This document shows, piece by piece, positions 1-11,984 of a stretch of DNA of 64,000 bases (the first letter of the stretch is position 1; each line of letters starts with the position of its first letter). Origin of the DNA: Ophiura sarsii (taxonomy: Eukaryota; Echinodermata; Ophiuroidea; Amphilepidida; Ophiuridae). The notes beneath the pieces are model-generated. The model was not told the origin of the DNA, made no database searches, and saw only the letters and a program-made list of their open reading frames with translations. The position numbers and the translations under genes were made by a program. The DNA is taken from assembly GCA_035610835.1 (NCBI GenBank), contig CM069452.1, positions 9,443,109 through 9,507,108 on the forward strand, given 5' to 3'.

Positions 1-914
1 ATTAAAACTCACGCAAAATTCACTGTCAAATAAATGAACCGAGAGCTTTCAATATGTACATATACGTGAGGAGATTAAATCAGATGTTAGGCACAAAAAA
101 AGTGTCTGTCTCACATATATTTGGGATTTGCAATTTTGTGTGTGTGTGTTTTTGGCCCACTTTTATGTTTTGCTCTTTCAGAGCCAAATAAAAATAAATC
201 CCAAAATTTGGCTCATCGCGTAGTGCTATGCAGCAAAAGTGACTCCACATATATGCATGCAGGGTATATGTGAAACAAAACTTTTTTCTGTCTTGGCCTT
301 ATGTGTGTTTCGTTACGAGTAACCCACATGCCAAGATTTGTGGAATTTCAAAGGGGAGGGTACCCTCTTATTAATTTTGGAGCTTATAGTTGGCATTATT
401 TTTGAACCACAAGTCATATCTTGTTTAATCATGTTTTAAAACCTGACAATTTTGATTATTCTTTTCAAATTCTGACTATGATGTTTTTTAACCTGGGCTA
501 CATTGGTGTTACATGGTCTATTTCATGAAAATATACTTCCTTTCGCAGTTTCAGGAGAATATATCAAAACATTTACATCTAAAGGGTATAAAACTATATA
601 TATTTGGAAAGCTTATAATCTAAAGATTGTGAATGGCAACTCAAAATCAAATATACAGGGTGACCTAAACATTACACAGGGTGCAACATTTAAAATTTAA
701 TACAAAATGATGATTTTTTTTTCTTTTCTCCATTGTCTAAAAGCAGGACCTTTTTTAAGGCTAGGTATTTTTTGGTTGTAAAAGAGTAAATTACCCATCC
801 AGCCATATACATTATTAAATTAATTGGTCAGCTTATTAGGAAATATATATACCGGTTGGTCAAAATACCAAATATTAAATACTGGAAAAAATAACTAAAT
901 TATGCAAATACAAA
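1..914. other. AT-rich non-coding sequence
   Basis: No gene is supported. A short (TG)n tract lies near 137-150. The inverted pair GAGCCAAAT (181-189) and ATTTGGCTC (206-214) could form a small hairpin. The open frame at 503-700 has no recognisable domain and looks like chance. Confidence 0.5.
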
Positions 915-918
915 TTAA

Positions 919-1275
919 AGGTAGATGACCCGATCACATTTTCGTAACACAGAATTATTTCAAACATACGAAGATTTTCATATCATATGAAAGCTCGTAT
1001 TTTTCTCATCATCATACTGAAATTTGACGGCCTAGATCGGTATAATTACGGAGAAATCGATTAAATAACGTCGAATTACCGCGAATGGTGGTATACCACC
1101 GATATAGTTTGTGTACAACTCAATGGGTACAGTTCACAGCATCTTGTGCGTCTAAAATAAGAACCATTAGAGCTATGCAACTCAAACTTTGGAACACAAC
1201 TTTTTTAAGGATGACCTTTCATGTAGAATAGAAAACTTCAAGTTGAAAATCGGAATGTGATCGGGTCATCTACCT
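919..1275 (+). mobile_element. Family A MITE, copy 1 (TTAA target)
   Basis: A 357-bp element bounded by TTAA on both sides (915-918 and 1276-1279). Its ends are inverted repeats of about 22 bp beginning AGGTAGATGACCCG, read on the minus strand at the right end. There is no transposase ORF. The interior recurs at 34,780-35,132, nearly identical over long stretches, and the end motif recurs at 49,396-49,883. TTAA duplications are typical of the Kolobok and piggyBac superfamilies. The TTAAAGG start resembles the Kolobok/T2-type end motif known from frogs; this superfamily call is inference. This is the most complete copy in the window, with both TIRs intact. Confidence 0.88.
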
Positions 1276-1279
1276 TTAA

Positions 1280-2437
1280 GACTAACTGCATCAAAATCAG
1301 AGCCTTGATAACTCTTTTCCAATTTTCCTTCAAATAATACTTTGAAACGTACGCAAAAACGGATTTGTGACTATATATATGCACATGGTTCATCCTACTT
1401 CGATAATCAGATTTGAAAATTAGTTAATTAGCTAATTAAGCAATTAAGCTAATTGATACTTTAAGTAAATGATGTAAAGCATTTTTGCATAACTAAACTG
1501 ACATAAGAATAAGAATTAGAAAGCTCTAATTACATGACAACGCTCCATTTTCACCCAAATTTTAGACAATTATCTCCTCCTCCTCATCCACTTCCTCAAC
1601 CACCCTGACTAATTGTGCTTTAATCAATTCTCTCTTCAGATTATCAAAGAGTATTAAATTGCCTTTAAAATAAGCCCAAACACAAGTCGATCTCGTGAAG
1701 GGTTAACACAAATACAATAGCCTAAAGACAAAAAAATAATTAAAATGCAAAATAACCACCTTTTTGGTGCTGAGGTAACAAAATATGACCTTATAAACAG
1801 TTGTGAATTCAACTTTGACTTCCTTGCACACACATCCGTACTTAAAGGTTGAACAAAGAATAAAAAGAAAGCTTTTAGTTTCTAAGACGATTTTGCATAA
1901 CCACAACAAAATGGACATACAAATTTATACTAATTACTACGCCATATAACTGGGGTACACTTTCCCCATACCATACTGAATACAATCTGTGGCATTAAAA
2001 GCCCTGATGAAAGTAACAAATTTGAAAGAGAAAGTAAAAATATTTTCTTTTCTTCTATCATATTCTGCACTGACAACTATTGATTATAATATAAAGATGA
2101 CAAAAGACTAAGCTCTATCATTTTATCAAAACAGCATTAGGGAAAATGACTATCAATAATTACTACTGCCAAGTGCTGGGGAAACAATTGATCACAAAAA
2201 ATAGCCGCCCGTCACTAAAAAAATAACTTTCTGTGATGATCGTCATAATGACTATTTTATAGGGTTGAAAAATGGCAAAGGTGAGAACATGCGGCAAGCA
2301 GGTGAATGGCATTGAATTGTTGTATCTACTCTCTTTCTAAGATGGGCGTGGTGACGATGATTAAAAAGAAAGATTTGCCTGAAAATGATCTCTCAATCTA
2401 CGAGTTGAGTCGCTCTGGTTAGGATTATTTCTCTTGA
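1280..2437. other. AT-rich non-coding sequence
   Basis: No gene, tRNA or clear repeat boundary was recognised. The open frame on the minus strand at 1703-1918 is hydrophobic low-complexity sequence without domain features. Confidence 0.5.
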
Positions 2438-2441
2438 TTAA

Positions 2442-2749
2442 AGGGAAGCGGTCATGGTGAGGATTCTAACGAAAATTGAACAGCGCGCAGCGACTATTTG
2501 AATCTAAACAAGTTGGACATTGGCGCAGTCTGTAATTGTTCTACGTATGTTTACATGCAAGCGGTATTGTGTGCGACTCCACAACAATCTCTTAACCCAA
2601 TGTGAACGGCGCGCTCAATCAACCATCCTTCATTTGATTGAACGCATTTTCTATCGTGTGATATAAGTGATGTATTAGTTATTAGCTAAGGTTTAGCTGG
2701 ACCAACAATCGCCGTCAGCGGTTCTTTTCCTCACCATGACCGCTTTCCT
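2442..2749. mobile_element. Family B MITE (TTAA target)
   Basis: A 308-bp element with TTAA at both borders (2438-2441 and 2750-2753). The inverted ends are about 22 bp: AGGGAAGCGGTCATGGTGAG on the left, and the reverse complement of CTCACCATGACCGCTTTCCT on the right, with one mismatch. No ORF is present. The TTAAAGGG start resembles family A, suggesting mobilisation by related TTAA-specific transposases (inference). Only one copy is seen here. Confidence 0.88.
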
Positions 2750-3147
2750 TTAAGATTGGTTTCTCTTTCTACCTAATGCCATCTCAATTCAGCAAAAATA
2801 GAAATATTTTGGATGTCTTACAATATGGAAATATGATTATTCCGTGTAGATGTTTAAGTAGATTTTTCAACTGGTAGAAAATTCAACCTTACAAAAGTTA
2901 TGAATCATGAGTTTGTCTACTTTTAAATTGTCAGATAGGCTTTAACGACGGGTATAAGTGTTTAACGGGTTCGCCGTCAGACAAGTTTAATGCTGTCAGG
3001 ATAAGCTCAGACTTTTAAAGGACCAAATTATAATAATATTAAGCAAAACATAGAGATTGCCACTTCTCTATTGTTATCATCATTTGGGCTGCCCCTTGCC
3101 CGATGATTTTAGAGTAGGTGCCCCTTGTCTACTTGTGAAAGATTGGT

Positions 3148-3269
3148 GGATCAGAAAAGAGCCGTTCAGATGGATTGCCACTTTTCCACTGAACAGAGAT
3201 GGTGGCTCTGAAAAGAGCTCTAAACGTAGGTTGCCACTGGCCGACTATAACTTTGGCTCTAATAGAACC
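3148..3269 (-). repeat. Repeated histone-3'-stem-loop-like hairpins
   Basis: On the minus strand three related hairpin motifs sit 51-56 bp apart, at 3255-3269, 3204-3219 and 3148-3163. The middle one reads AGCTCTTTTCAGAGCC followed by ACC. It differs by one base from the metazoan histone mRNA 3' stem-loop consensus GGCTCTTTTCAGAGCC. The one at 3148-3163 keeps GGCTCTTTTC but has two changes in the 3' arm. The one at 3255-3269 is shortened. No histone-like protein is encoded on either side. This could be a decayed duplication of histone gene 3' ends or an unrelated short tandem repeat that happens to resemble them. Confidence 0.4.
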
Positions 3270-3299
3270 TATTCCAAAGGACTGCCTCTTGACCAATGT

Positions 3300-5140
3300 A
3301 AATAATGTACAGACTGCCCTGTCTACTATAGACTACAAAAAGTCTAATGCACAGTATTGCAGTCACTGATCTGTAAAGATCGTATGAATGTTTTGGTTGA
3401 GATCAAATCCAATTCATAAATCCATGAAAATCACAATACTGACTCTTTAACATGAACTGCGTGAATCATTATTGAATCTTCTAACCATCTCACGGTCTAT
3501 GCATCAATGTGATTAAAAACCTGAACACAAATAAGGAATACTTTTGAATGAAATGAATGCCTATTTGTTCCTAAAACTCAATTATCAGGTCTGTATACTT
3601 TTGAACACAACAACTCGGCATCTTCAAATTCATTTTTTTACAGGATTTATCTGAAATGAATTTGTCAGATATCCCCAGTTTAAATTGTGAATTACTTTTC
3701 AATGTAAAGTCAATTAAACTGAAGCTTTTCAATTGCAACTTTCAAAGATTGGCAGAAATTAGGGCATATTGAAATACATGCAGTGAATAACAAAATTTGG
3801 CACGTACAATTAAGCATTATTTGCAATAACAACCCAAAATTATCCGTCAAAACGAAACATTTTATTTAAGGGCAGAAAATGATTGAGGCTGCTCCTTATT
3901 TTAAATTCAGGATATTTTGGTTTATAAGCAAGTAGGCTTAGATGGTATCAAAACCAGTGCCTTTATGTATTTCATTGAGTACTGGTACATTATAAATAAA
4001 TGTAATTCTAGTTTCACCTTACATTGCCTAAATGGGTTCTACATGCTAAACGGTATGAGACCTGGAAAAAGGCACATTTTTTCTTGGCAAGATAAAAACA
4101 ATTTCCCTTTAAAATACAAAAATGTCTTCCACATATTTATGTATTGATTCTTTATTAAATTCTAACATCATTTGAAAGGAGCGCCTTGAATTACCCATTT
4201 TGTCCAGACCTGAGTAGTAGACGTATCATATGACTAATTGTATAAAGCACAAATCAACCTGCAAGTCTCATTAAGAAACAGTTATGACGCAAATTAAAAA
4301 CCCCATAATATTTGAAGTAAAACTAAAAGGAAAAACACACCAATAAATGGTGACGGAAGCAAAGCAAAAATGGTGACGGAAGCAAAGCAAATGGGTTTAT
4401 CATTATCACGCAACATACAAGCTTTCGTACCTGCAGGGTTTCTGACATTTTAAAACAGTGCTGATGATTACATCTTTCACCTGTCTGAGAGCATTTCCAT
4501 GTTCTCTACTATGCCATGGGTTTCAGTGTGGACAAATTCCCACCAATTGGAACATTTTAGTGAAAGGTTTGTCCTACTAAAACTTTGATCAAACTTTTGT
4601 TCCACCTACATGAAATAAAACTTCTTGAGCAGAATTTTGGTATGATAATCCTACTTTGACATGTCATCAGCATTTTGGTATGATAACCCTATTGACAGGT
4701 TGTTAGTAACCTTTTAAAATGACCAATCAACATAATATGAATTTAAATTCCCCATTTTCATTCAGTTGGGTATAAATTGAACAAAGTTTATTGCAGGTTC
4801 TATATGATTATACAGTGTTTTTCATCATTTTGACCTATTTGTTGTTAATGGTAATGTCACTATTATCCTCATTCTCTCCCAGAATGAGTAATAAATTAAG
4901 ATAGGAATATTAGCTGCGAGATGACATTTATTTAATTCATGATTATTTATATGCACAAAACTGCATTTTCACAACCAATAAAACTCATAATCAGTCGTAC
5001 ATATAATACTGTACATGGTTCACAATAGAAGTTCAATATTAAACGGGGTATTCAAATTCCATTCCTTTACATGGCTGAACACTAATGAAACACTTATGTA
5101 CTTTGCTTGATATGGGATAAAAGCACTGTGGTGAAACAAC
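3300..5140. other. AT-rich non-coding sequence with small duplications
   Basis: No gene is supported. An acceptor-like tract ending in TTTTTTTACAG at about 3645 precedes a 42-codon open segment, but there is only a weak donor. Two near-copies of ATTTTGGTATGATAA lie near 4633 and 4675. The end near 4900-5140 is plain AT-rich sequence. Confidence 0.45.
4346..4390. repeat. 22-bp tandem duplication
   Basis: The 22-bp unit beginning AATGGTGACGGAAGC occurs twice, at 4346-4367 and 4369-4390, separated by one base. The copies are identical, so the duplication is probably recent. Confidence 0.85.
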
Positions 5141-5365
5141 TATAGTTTGATCAGCTCCAAATTGGCGAAGCCGCCTTACAGCGGCGGATGAATACAGAGG
5201 GACGCGGGCGCGCATGAAGGCAACAAGCGCACTGTGCATCATATATGTGACACGTGCGTGCGGCCAATACCGCGTGCATGTGGACATAATCACGGGCGCA
5301 CGCTTTTGAGCGCGGAGAGATAAAAAACGAGTATTTCTCGCCAATTTTGAACTGATTGAACTATA
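5141..5365 (+). mobile_element. Family C MITE, copy 1
   Basis: About 225 bp with terminal inverted repeats beginning TATAGTTTGATCAG and ending in the complement TTGAACTATA. The repeats extend through CCAAATTGGCGA, giving about 28 bp with mismatches. The interior is CG-rich compared with its surroundings, with motifs such as GCACTGTGCATCATAT. The same interior occurs at 28,947-29,179 in this orientation and at 5500-5709 and 47,971-48,210 in reverse. No transposase ORF is present. The TA-rich ends fit a TA target site (Tc1/mariner-like), but the exact duplication cannot be fixed because the TIR itself begins with TATA. Confidence 0.87.
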
Positions 5366-5499
5366 AAATCAACTACACATTATACAATGTTCATTCGTAA
5401 CATGGATGGTTAAGGAAATGCAAGACTTTTATTAGCCGATTTTCAGATAGCCAGAATCTGTTTCTTCTTAAACGGCAGAATATACACAAAACTGTAACT

Positions 5500-5709
5500 T
5501 TAGTTTAATAATCAGTTCCAATTGGCGAGAAATATTTGGTTTTTACCTCTCCGCGCGCAAAAGTAATTCAAGCATACACGCGTGATTATGGCCACACACA
5601 CGCATATGATGCATTGCAGTGCTCTTGTTGCCTTCAGCCCGCCCGCATCCTTGTGTATTCATTCGCTGCTGTAAGGAGGCTTTGCCAATTTGGAACTGAT
5701 CAAACTATA
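5500..5709 (-). mobile_element. Family C MITE, copy 2 (reverse)
   Basis: A second family C copy only about 135 bp downstream of copy 1 and in the opposite orientation. The right end GATCAAACTATA is intact. The left end (TAGTTTAATAATCAG) is slightly degraded. The pair could fold as a large inverted repeat, which is relevant to small-RNA production (inference). Confidence 0.85.
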
Positions 5710-8205
5710 GTAGAGTTGTGCCATATAAAAGACACTGGCTATATCTTGCCTCACGTCCCGTACGGAATAAACCGTGTATAGCTACAACGTATTTTAATTG
5801 GTTTGAGCATGCGCACTTGAGTTACGGGACGTCTAGCAAGACATTGCCAAGACACTTCCTTTATACTGTTAATCAGCACACAGTGGCGTAGCAAGGGGGC
5901 AGAGTGCCTCCACCCTGAAAAAGGTGAACATTAAAATTCATAGAAAGAATACAAACCCTGCTAAATCAGTCCATTATGGACCTTCTTCACCTTCCGACCG
6001 ACCGGGACAATTTTCTTTAAAAATGGGGCTTGCATCTGAATAACCGGGCTGGCCACAACACTGTCTGAATTGATGCATTACGTGAGCTAGTACAATTGAA
6101 AACTACATACTTTCAGAATGTTATTTGAATTTTAATAACAACTTTCAACCCCTGCTTTTGAAGTAAAGTATTTACTAAATCACCCCTTTTGACTCACCCT
6201 GTATGAATATAATATCAACAAGTTGAAGAGCATGAGAGTGATGCTAGCAAACACAGCACAGACTATGGCAAATTGTACCAGGACAAATCCAATATGAAAG
6301 TATCTAAACATTGATTTTTGCCCATCGCTGAACAAGCCCCACGACCTACTTCAGTGTTAGTGCATTAGAGGAATGTCCTCGTCTGTCTTTCGATTACATC
6401 GAGCGTTGCTCTAGCTTCATGGTAGATGTGCACGTTCCCCAAGCTAATTTGTGGTGGCAGATATTGCTACATACTATCGTTTACTCGGCAGCAGTATACT
6501 ATTGGATCGGGAACAAATACGTGAAATTTATAGTTTGTGTACAGTACTGAATTATATGACCTGGTTATATAGCGATCTTAGAATCTTGCGGGAAAATGTT
6601 TTGTATTGTACCAGACTTGGTTAATCACTGGATGAAAGTTGGGTTTACTTTAAATGTGGGTATGGCTAGGGAAGGGGAAAATGAAATCTCTTTTTTTCCC
6701 CTACCCTAGACAGCATAAATGCATCCTTGGTGTGGTGAACATTTTGGTTGAATGAAGGGGCTAGTAAGGTTGGTGTTGATAGAAGGTGGTGTGGGAAGGT
6801 TATTGAATGTTGTGGATGGGGATAGTTTTGTTTACAAGAAAATAAAAAGAAGATTGGGCATGCTGGGTCAGTCAAATTGAAGGATGAATGAAGACAGGTA
6901 TGTTCTTGGTAGGGTGAACTAGTGTAATATTTTAAAATAGACGGCAGATTGATTGATCAGGGAGAGTATGATAGCATTTTTGTGTCTAACAGGAGGTTAT
7001 GGTATTGGTTCTTAAAGCAAGGGATGGTACAACTACATGCAATACAATTAAAGTCATTGGCGCTAATTATGTACACTATAGTCTGTGTTGAAATGAATTT
7101 GAATAAGTGGGCATATAAACTATGTATTAGTAATCATTAATCTCAAGAGCATAATGTTGACTAGGTTCTTGAGACATCTGATTGTCATATTACCGGTAAT
7201 ACATTAGTTACGCAAGCATGTAAATTCTATGTACAGCTGGCTGTCGCGATGACTTTGACGTCATATTTGAAGCTTTTCAACCAAACTGAACAAACATTGC
7301 TCTTCCTGACCATTGTTTTAATCAGCGTTAAAACCGTTTCAATGCATGAAATGCCCGCAACTGACAGTTGTCCTACTCTCTAACAAACAAATCAGCTAAT
7401 GGTGCTACCTAGTGGCAAGTGCTAACAGCATTGGGAATACACAATACCCCCGATTACATACATTCACAAATAGTGTCATTCCCTCGGTAGCAGCGAGTAC
7501 ATGACACTTCAAAGTTGAAAAGTACATATTTACATTAATGACCATAATTGATACAAGTGAGTAGGTATGTTAGAGCTCCCGACTGTTCATATGCAAATAT
7601 ACCCACACAGTGGACAGACACAAATCATCTATGAAAGATATAACTGTTACTGTAATAATAATATTGACCATTTTTGTATCAATCTACCATGAAGAAATTA
7701 AAAAACAAACCTACCTATAATCACAACAGTAACCGGTGTCAGATTTATATCCTTTCAATTTTGTCTCCCGATATCATAATACTATTTTATCACTTGTATC
7801 GTGACGCACGGCAAAACTAGTACATATTTTAACACGTTTCAGCAGTCAGCATTTACACACAGCGAGGACTAGATACAAGCTACGTGCGGTTGACTCGCAC
7901 CTCGGAAAATCTGTGGCCACTGCTACAACCAATATGCCAAAGAGTAAGTAAGTACAGCCGGCATAGTAAAGGAACGAACGAGCCAGGAGAGCGTCACAAT
8001 CAATGGATTCACTCGTGCATGTCAGTCACCAGTCTATTGTGTCTTGTGTCATTTAGTTATCAGAAGTACAACTAAATTACAACTAGCAAAGAAAATGATT
8101 GTGGTTTCATAAGATTACAAGTAGGTTTGTATCACTGATTGATGTATGACGGGTCAACAACGTAGGGGTCAAGTAAAATAATGTTTGGATAATTTAGTTA
8201 CAACT
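5710..8205. other. Non-coding sequence with a possible 5' exon-like spot
   Basis: A fragment AGTGGCGTAGCAAGGGGG at about 5883-5900 resembles a widespread repeat end; a related complement is at 14,265. The palindrome ATTACCGGTAAT lies at 7189-7200. At 7934 an ATG reads ATG CCA AAG A and then GTAAGT at 7944, which could be a start codon followed by a splice donor. Nothing else supports a gene. Confidence 0.35.
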
Positions 8206-8209
8206 TTAA

Positions 8210-8410
8210 CTCCCTGGGGTCTACCGGCCTATCTTACAGTGGTTCTTATTGGTGTATTGCAAGATATACTCATTTGAATAGCCAATTAAAATGCAGCTTG
8301 TAAATTATTTCACTCCAATCTTTTTCAGGGATACAATTATTCTAACACTGTCTCTGATTGGCGCAATAAATTAAATCTTTCTGACCAATCGGCCGGTAGT
8401 TCTCAGGGGG
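8210..8410 (+). mobile_element. Family D MITE, copy 1 (TTAA target)
   Basis: A 201-bp element bounded by TTAA (8206-8209 and 8411-8414). The left end is CTCCCTGGGGTCTACCGGCC. The right end is the complement of CCCCCTGAGAACTACCGGCC, so the TIR is about 20 bp with a few differences. It is non-coding. A reverse copy is at 16,566-16,770 and shares interior motifs such as the GGGATACAATTATTCTAACA region. Confidence 0.85.
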
Positions 8411-8414
8411 TTAA

Positions 8415-11400
8415 ATAGATTTGTATCCCTTGCAAATTTGATTGCTGGAAAGAAGTGGGGAATTCAGGAACCTGGTACCCAAGAAATTGTGACTTTGGAG
8501 GGAAATTTTATAGATAAATAACAAAAATACATTTCAATTTGAAGGGAATATTTTCAAAGTGCCGTTCCCAGGAAATTTACAATTTTGTCTGGCCTTGCTT
8601 CCCTATATCCACATCACGCACTGTCAGTTGGATTAATAATTCACATTTCAACCAGGCTGAACAGAAAACGTTATACTAGAAAATATGAATTGATCGCGAT
8701 ACAAAGCAACTTTTAAAAATAAAAGATTTCTAACTCAGACTACAGTATTTATAGCTAAACCAAAATAGTAATGATTATTTTTACGAGTTCACTGCAGCTG
8801 CCTCAAATACATAAAGCTATACATTAAACATTTATGCTTACATGATAGTAAATGTATCATGAAGCACATATCATGAAAATCTATTTGAAATGAATTTATA
8901 ATTTTAAACAAGCCAGGCAAATTTCCGCAGAAACAACTGAGTTTTTACAAACTCTATACAATTCCCAGGGAGCCACATATTATGTTGTCTTCTGACTTGC
9001 AAATACCCTAGAAACAATTTGAACTATTTTCCCATTTGTCCTACATTTTTGGACCATATCAAGTTATTAATGCTCAAAACCCCATTTCCTTCGTTTTTGG
9101 CTGCATTGAGTATTGACACTCTAAGTCATACCTTAAATACCAGAGGCTTCCCCCAACCCCGGTAATTGTTTACAAATTGTAGCAGATAATTTAAACACAT
9201 GTGAACATGTTTTAAATTTAAAAATTTTAAAAACCAAACATTATAAAATACAGCACACAAACAAATAGATAAACAAACAAACAACATCCAAACAGACCGA
9301 CACACATAACGAACATCTAAACAGAAACTACCAATATTAATAATTTTAAGTTGTAAACAATTCTTGCTTACATATAGTACAGATATCGTAGTATTTAAGT
9401 CCTACAGAGCTAGCACATGACCCATGCTGATGTCTGAATGCCAAACAGGAAGGACCAAGTTGAGACTCAACTTCCCCTCAACATCGATGACGTCCATGCC
9501 TGCCCTATATGCTGGCACTGTACACACACACGATACATGCATACTCACTAACACAGGCAGCATATTAAAACGCTGTACTATCCACTATTAGATATTCAAT
9601 AAGAATAACACTGTAACATTATAAACCAACCTTGTCAACGATCGTAAAGAAATAGTAGAAACTTGCAGTACACGTATATAGTTATCAATATCCTAGTTTC
9701 TAAAGTGGTTACATTTATTCCCTGTACAGATCCATAACACATCAATGGCACATCAGAGTAAGTCAAGGCTAGATAGTGACTATACATGTAATGATGGCGT
9801 AGTTGTGTGAGTGAGTGTAAGCAGTACAGAGCGTAGTCAGCAGCCAACGTCCCAGGAGGGGAGCCAGAAGTCAAGGGTCAAGTCAACACTATCCAAGGTT
9901 GGGGGCAGTCTTACTTGGTGAAACTTAAAGAGCAGCAGACAGCGAGATAATTATAGATCTTGTAATGATTATTGCATGTGCATAACATCCTATATTGTAT
10001 GAACTAAAGGAACTGAACAAAATTCAAATAATGTAATCTCTCCGTCCCCTTCCCTATGATCTTCATTATTTCTACATCATTATAACAAACTTTTCGTGAA
10101 AAGGTATTCAATTTACAAAGTACACAGGAAAATAGATGCGATGTGGTGTAATATTTAAAAATAGATTGACGTATATCTATGCTTCTACTTTATAATAACT
10201 TTAAAATCCTATTGTTTTAGCCTATTATTCAATTGGGCAAAACTGAAGCATGGGAAATTTGAGGCAATTCCCCAAACCGATGATAGTTTCAAACACGGTT
10301 ATACCGTGTTGAATTATTGCATATCAAAAGGTTCAAGGAAATGGTACAACAGCAAAGCAATTATGGGTCAGTTATCTAAATCTATACTGATTACATCCTA
10401 TTATCACTAACAAAAATAGCTCTCAAATAATAACACTACTACTAGGAACTAAAATTGGAGAATAATTTCAAAAATAGAAACTCACCGATGTAAGTAAATA
10501 TATCCACACGGTATCCCCCGCTTAGTGCACAACAAATCCTTATTAAAACTACAAGGCAAAGGTCCGCAGCCACACAAGTCTATTGTTGAACTTACACACC
10601 TATTTCTGATTATTTATTTTCTGCTTTCTTCAATAAATCTGTTCAAAGCTTAAATATCATTGTCGCTGACAGCGTGTCAATGACGGACAGCACTGCCCGC
10701 GCCTGATTGGACGAAACACAACCAGTCGCCATGCATAACGCACAAGCTTATTCATGCCCGATTGGGCAAAACAATTCAAAGTACGGGCAAATAATAGGGG
10801 GAAAAGTACACCAGCACAACGTCCATCAGTGGGGTGTGTTTGCCAGTGTCATATTGGTGTGAGAAAACCGTGAGTAATGGTTAAAGTATCTTCACTTTTG
10901 CAATCCAAGATGATGGGAACACAGTGGCGTCAATGTTTAATTACTGGACACTGATCTGACATAGCGCTTCCCTCACAGCAGGTATGAAGGGGTGTAGTTT
11001 TCTTTTGGAGACCGTGGAATTGGATCATTAGGGATCGGAACTGATGTATGATTTATAAAACTGATGTGTATGGGTAGGGCAGTGTAAAGACAGTTTTATT
11101 ATTCCTTCTTAGGCTATATTAAAAAAATCTTTTGACTCAAAGCTCTTCAGTTTTTCAAAACCTAAATGCGAAATGCAGGGTTTTTTTAAAAATATAAAAT
11201 ATTTAAATCCTTTCAAAGTGACCTTTTGTATTTAAAATTATTTGATCAATGAAAATCTGAAAAATCTGTGAAATGTTGGGATTTTCTTTCTTTTTTGAAA
11301 AAAAAAGATTTTTTAAGATTTTTGTTTTCTAATGTGCATCAATAAACTAACGTGTGCGGGAGCTTTGAGACAAATGATTTTTTAAATTTAGCCTTACACA

Positions 11401-11879
11401 ATTAAAACCTTTAAACGTCTCTGAACCAATAGAGCAATATCAATTCTATACAGAGCCAAATTCCACACAGATATTATGTTCTTTGGCCTAACAATATTCT
11501 GTTATTAAAATTGAATTAACAAAGATTACACTTAGTTCTACTGAAGAACATACAAGGGCTACTCAGATTGTGTGACAAAGAAGCAGATAGGCTTCTACAA
11601 AAATTAAGAACCCTGTAAAATTAAGTTGGTTTCCGGTATTTTTCTTATCCTAATCCATAAGCGACAGAGGCTCTATTGAAACGTAAAAAGTACTATCATT
11701 CTTTGAAGTTGAAAGAAAGTTAATCAATCATCATTATTGCTTTCAAGGGTAAGAGGTATGAAATATTATAATCAATATTGTCTGCCAATACATAATGGAT
11801 AAATGGATCTTATTCTATTCCATATTATAATAATAGGAGTCAGAATTATACAGGTGGGAAAGGGGCACTTAGGAAAAAC
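8415..11879. other. Long AT-rich non-coding stretch
   Basis: No gene was recognised. The stretch holds a short (CAAA)n run near 9270-9285, a perfect small palindrome AACACGGT/ACCGTGTT at 10,292-10,310, and A/T-run low complexity at 11,110-11,340. The interval 10,670-10,870 is less AT-rich and contains two inverted CCAAT boxes (GATTGG) and a donor-like GTGAGT near 10,870. It could be promoter-like, but no transcript feature confirms this. Confidence 0.4.
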
Positions 11880-11984
11880 ATGAGCAAGGAAGCAAGGGCA
11901 AGTTCAGGCACATCAATGACGATGCTAATTCCTAAAAGATGCAAAATTTGGATGCTCAGTGTTCAGACGATGAGCGCTAACCTA

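Noticed and set aside
3645..3771. Open segment DLSEMNLSDIPSLNCELL after a strong acceptor
   Set aside because: The only donor (AAT/GTAAAG) is weak and the sequence is AT-driven.
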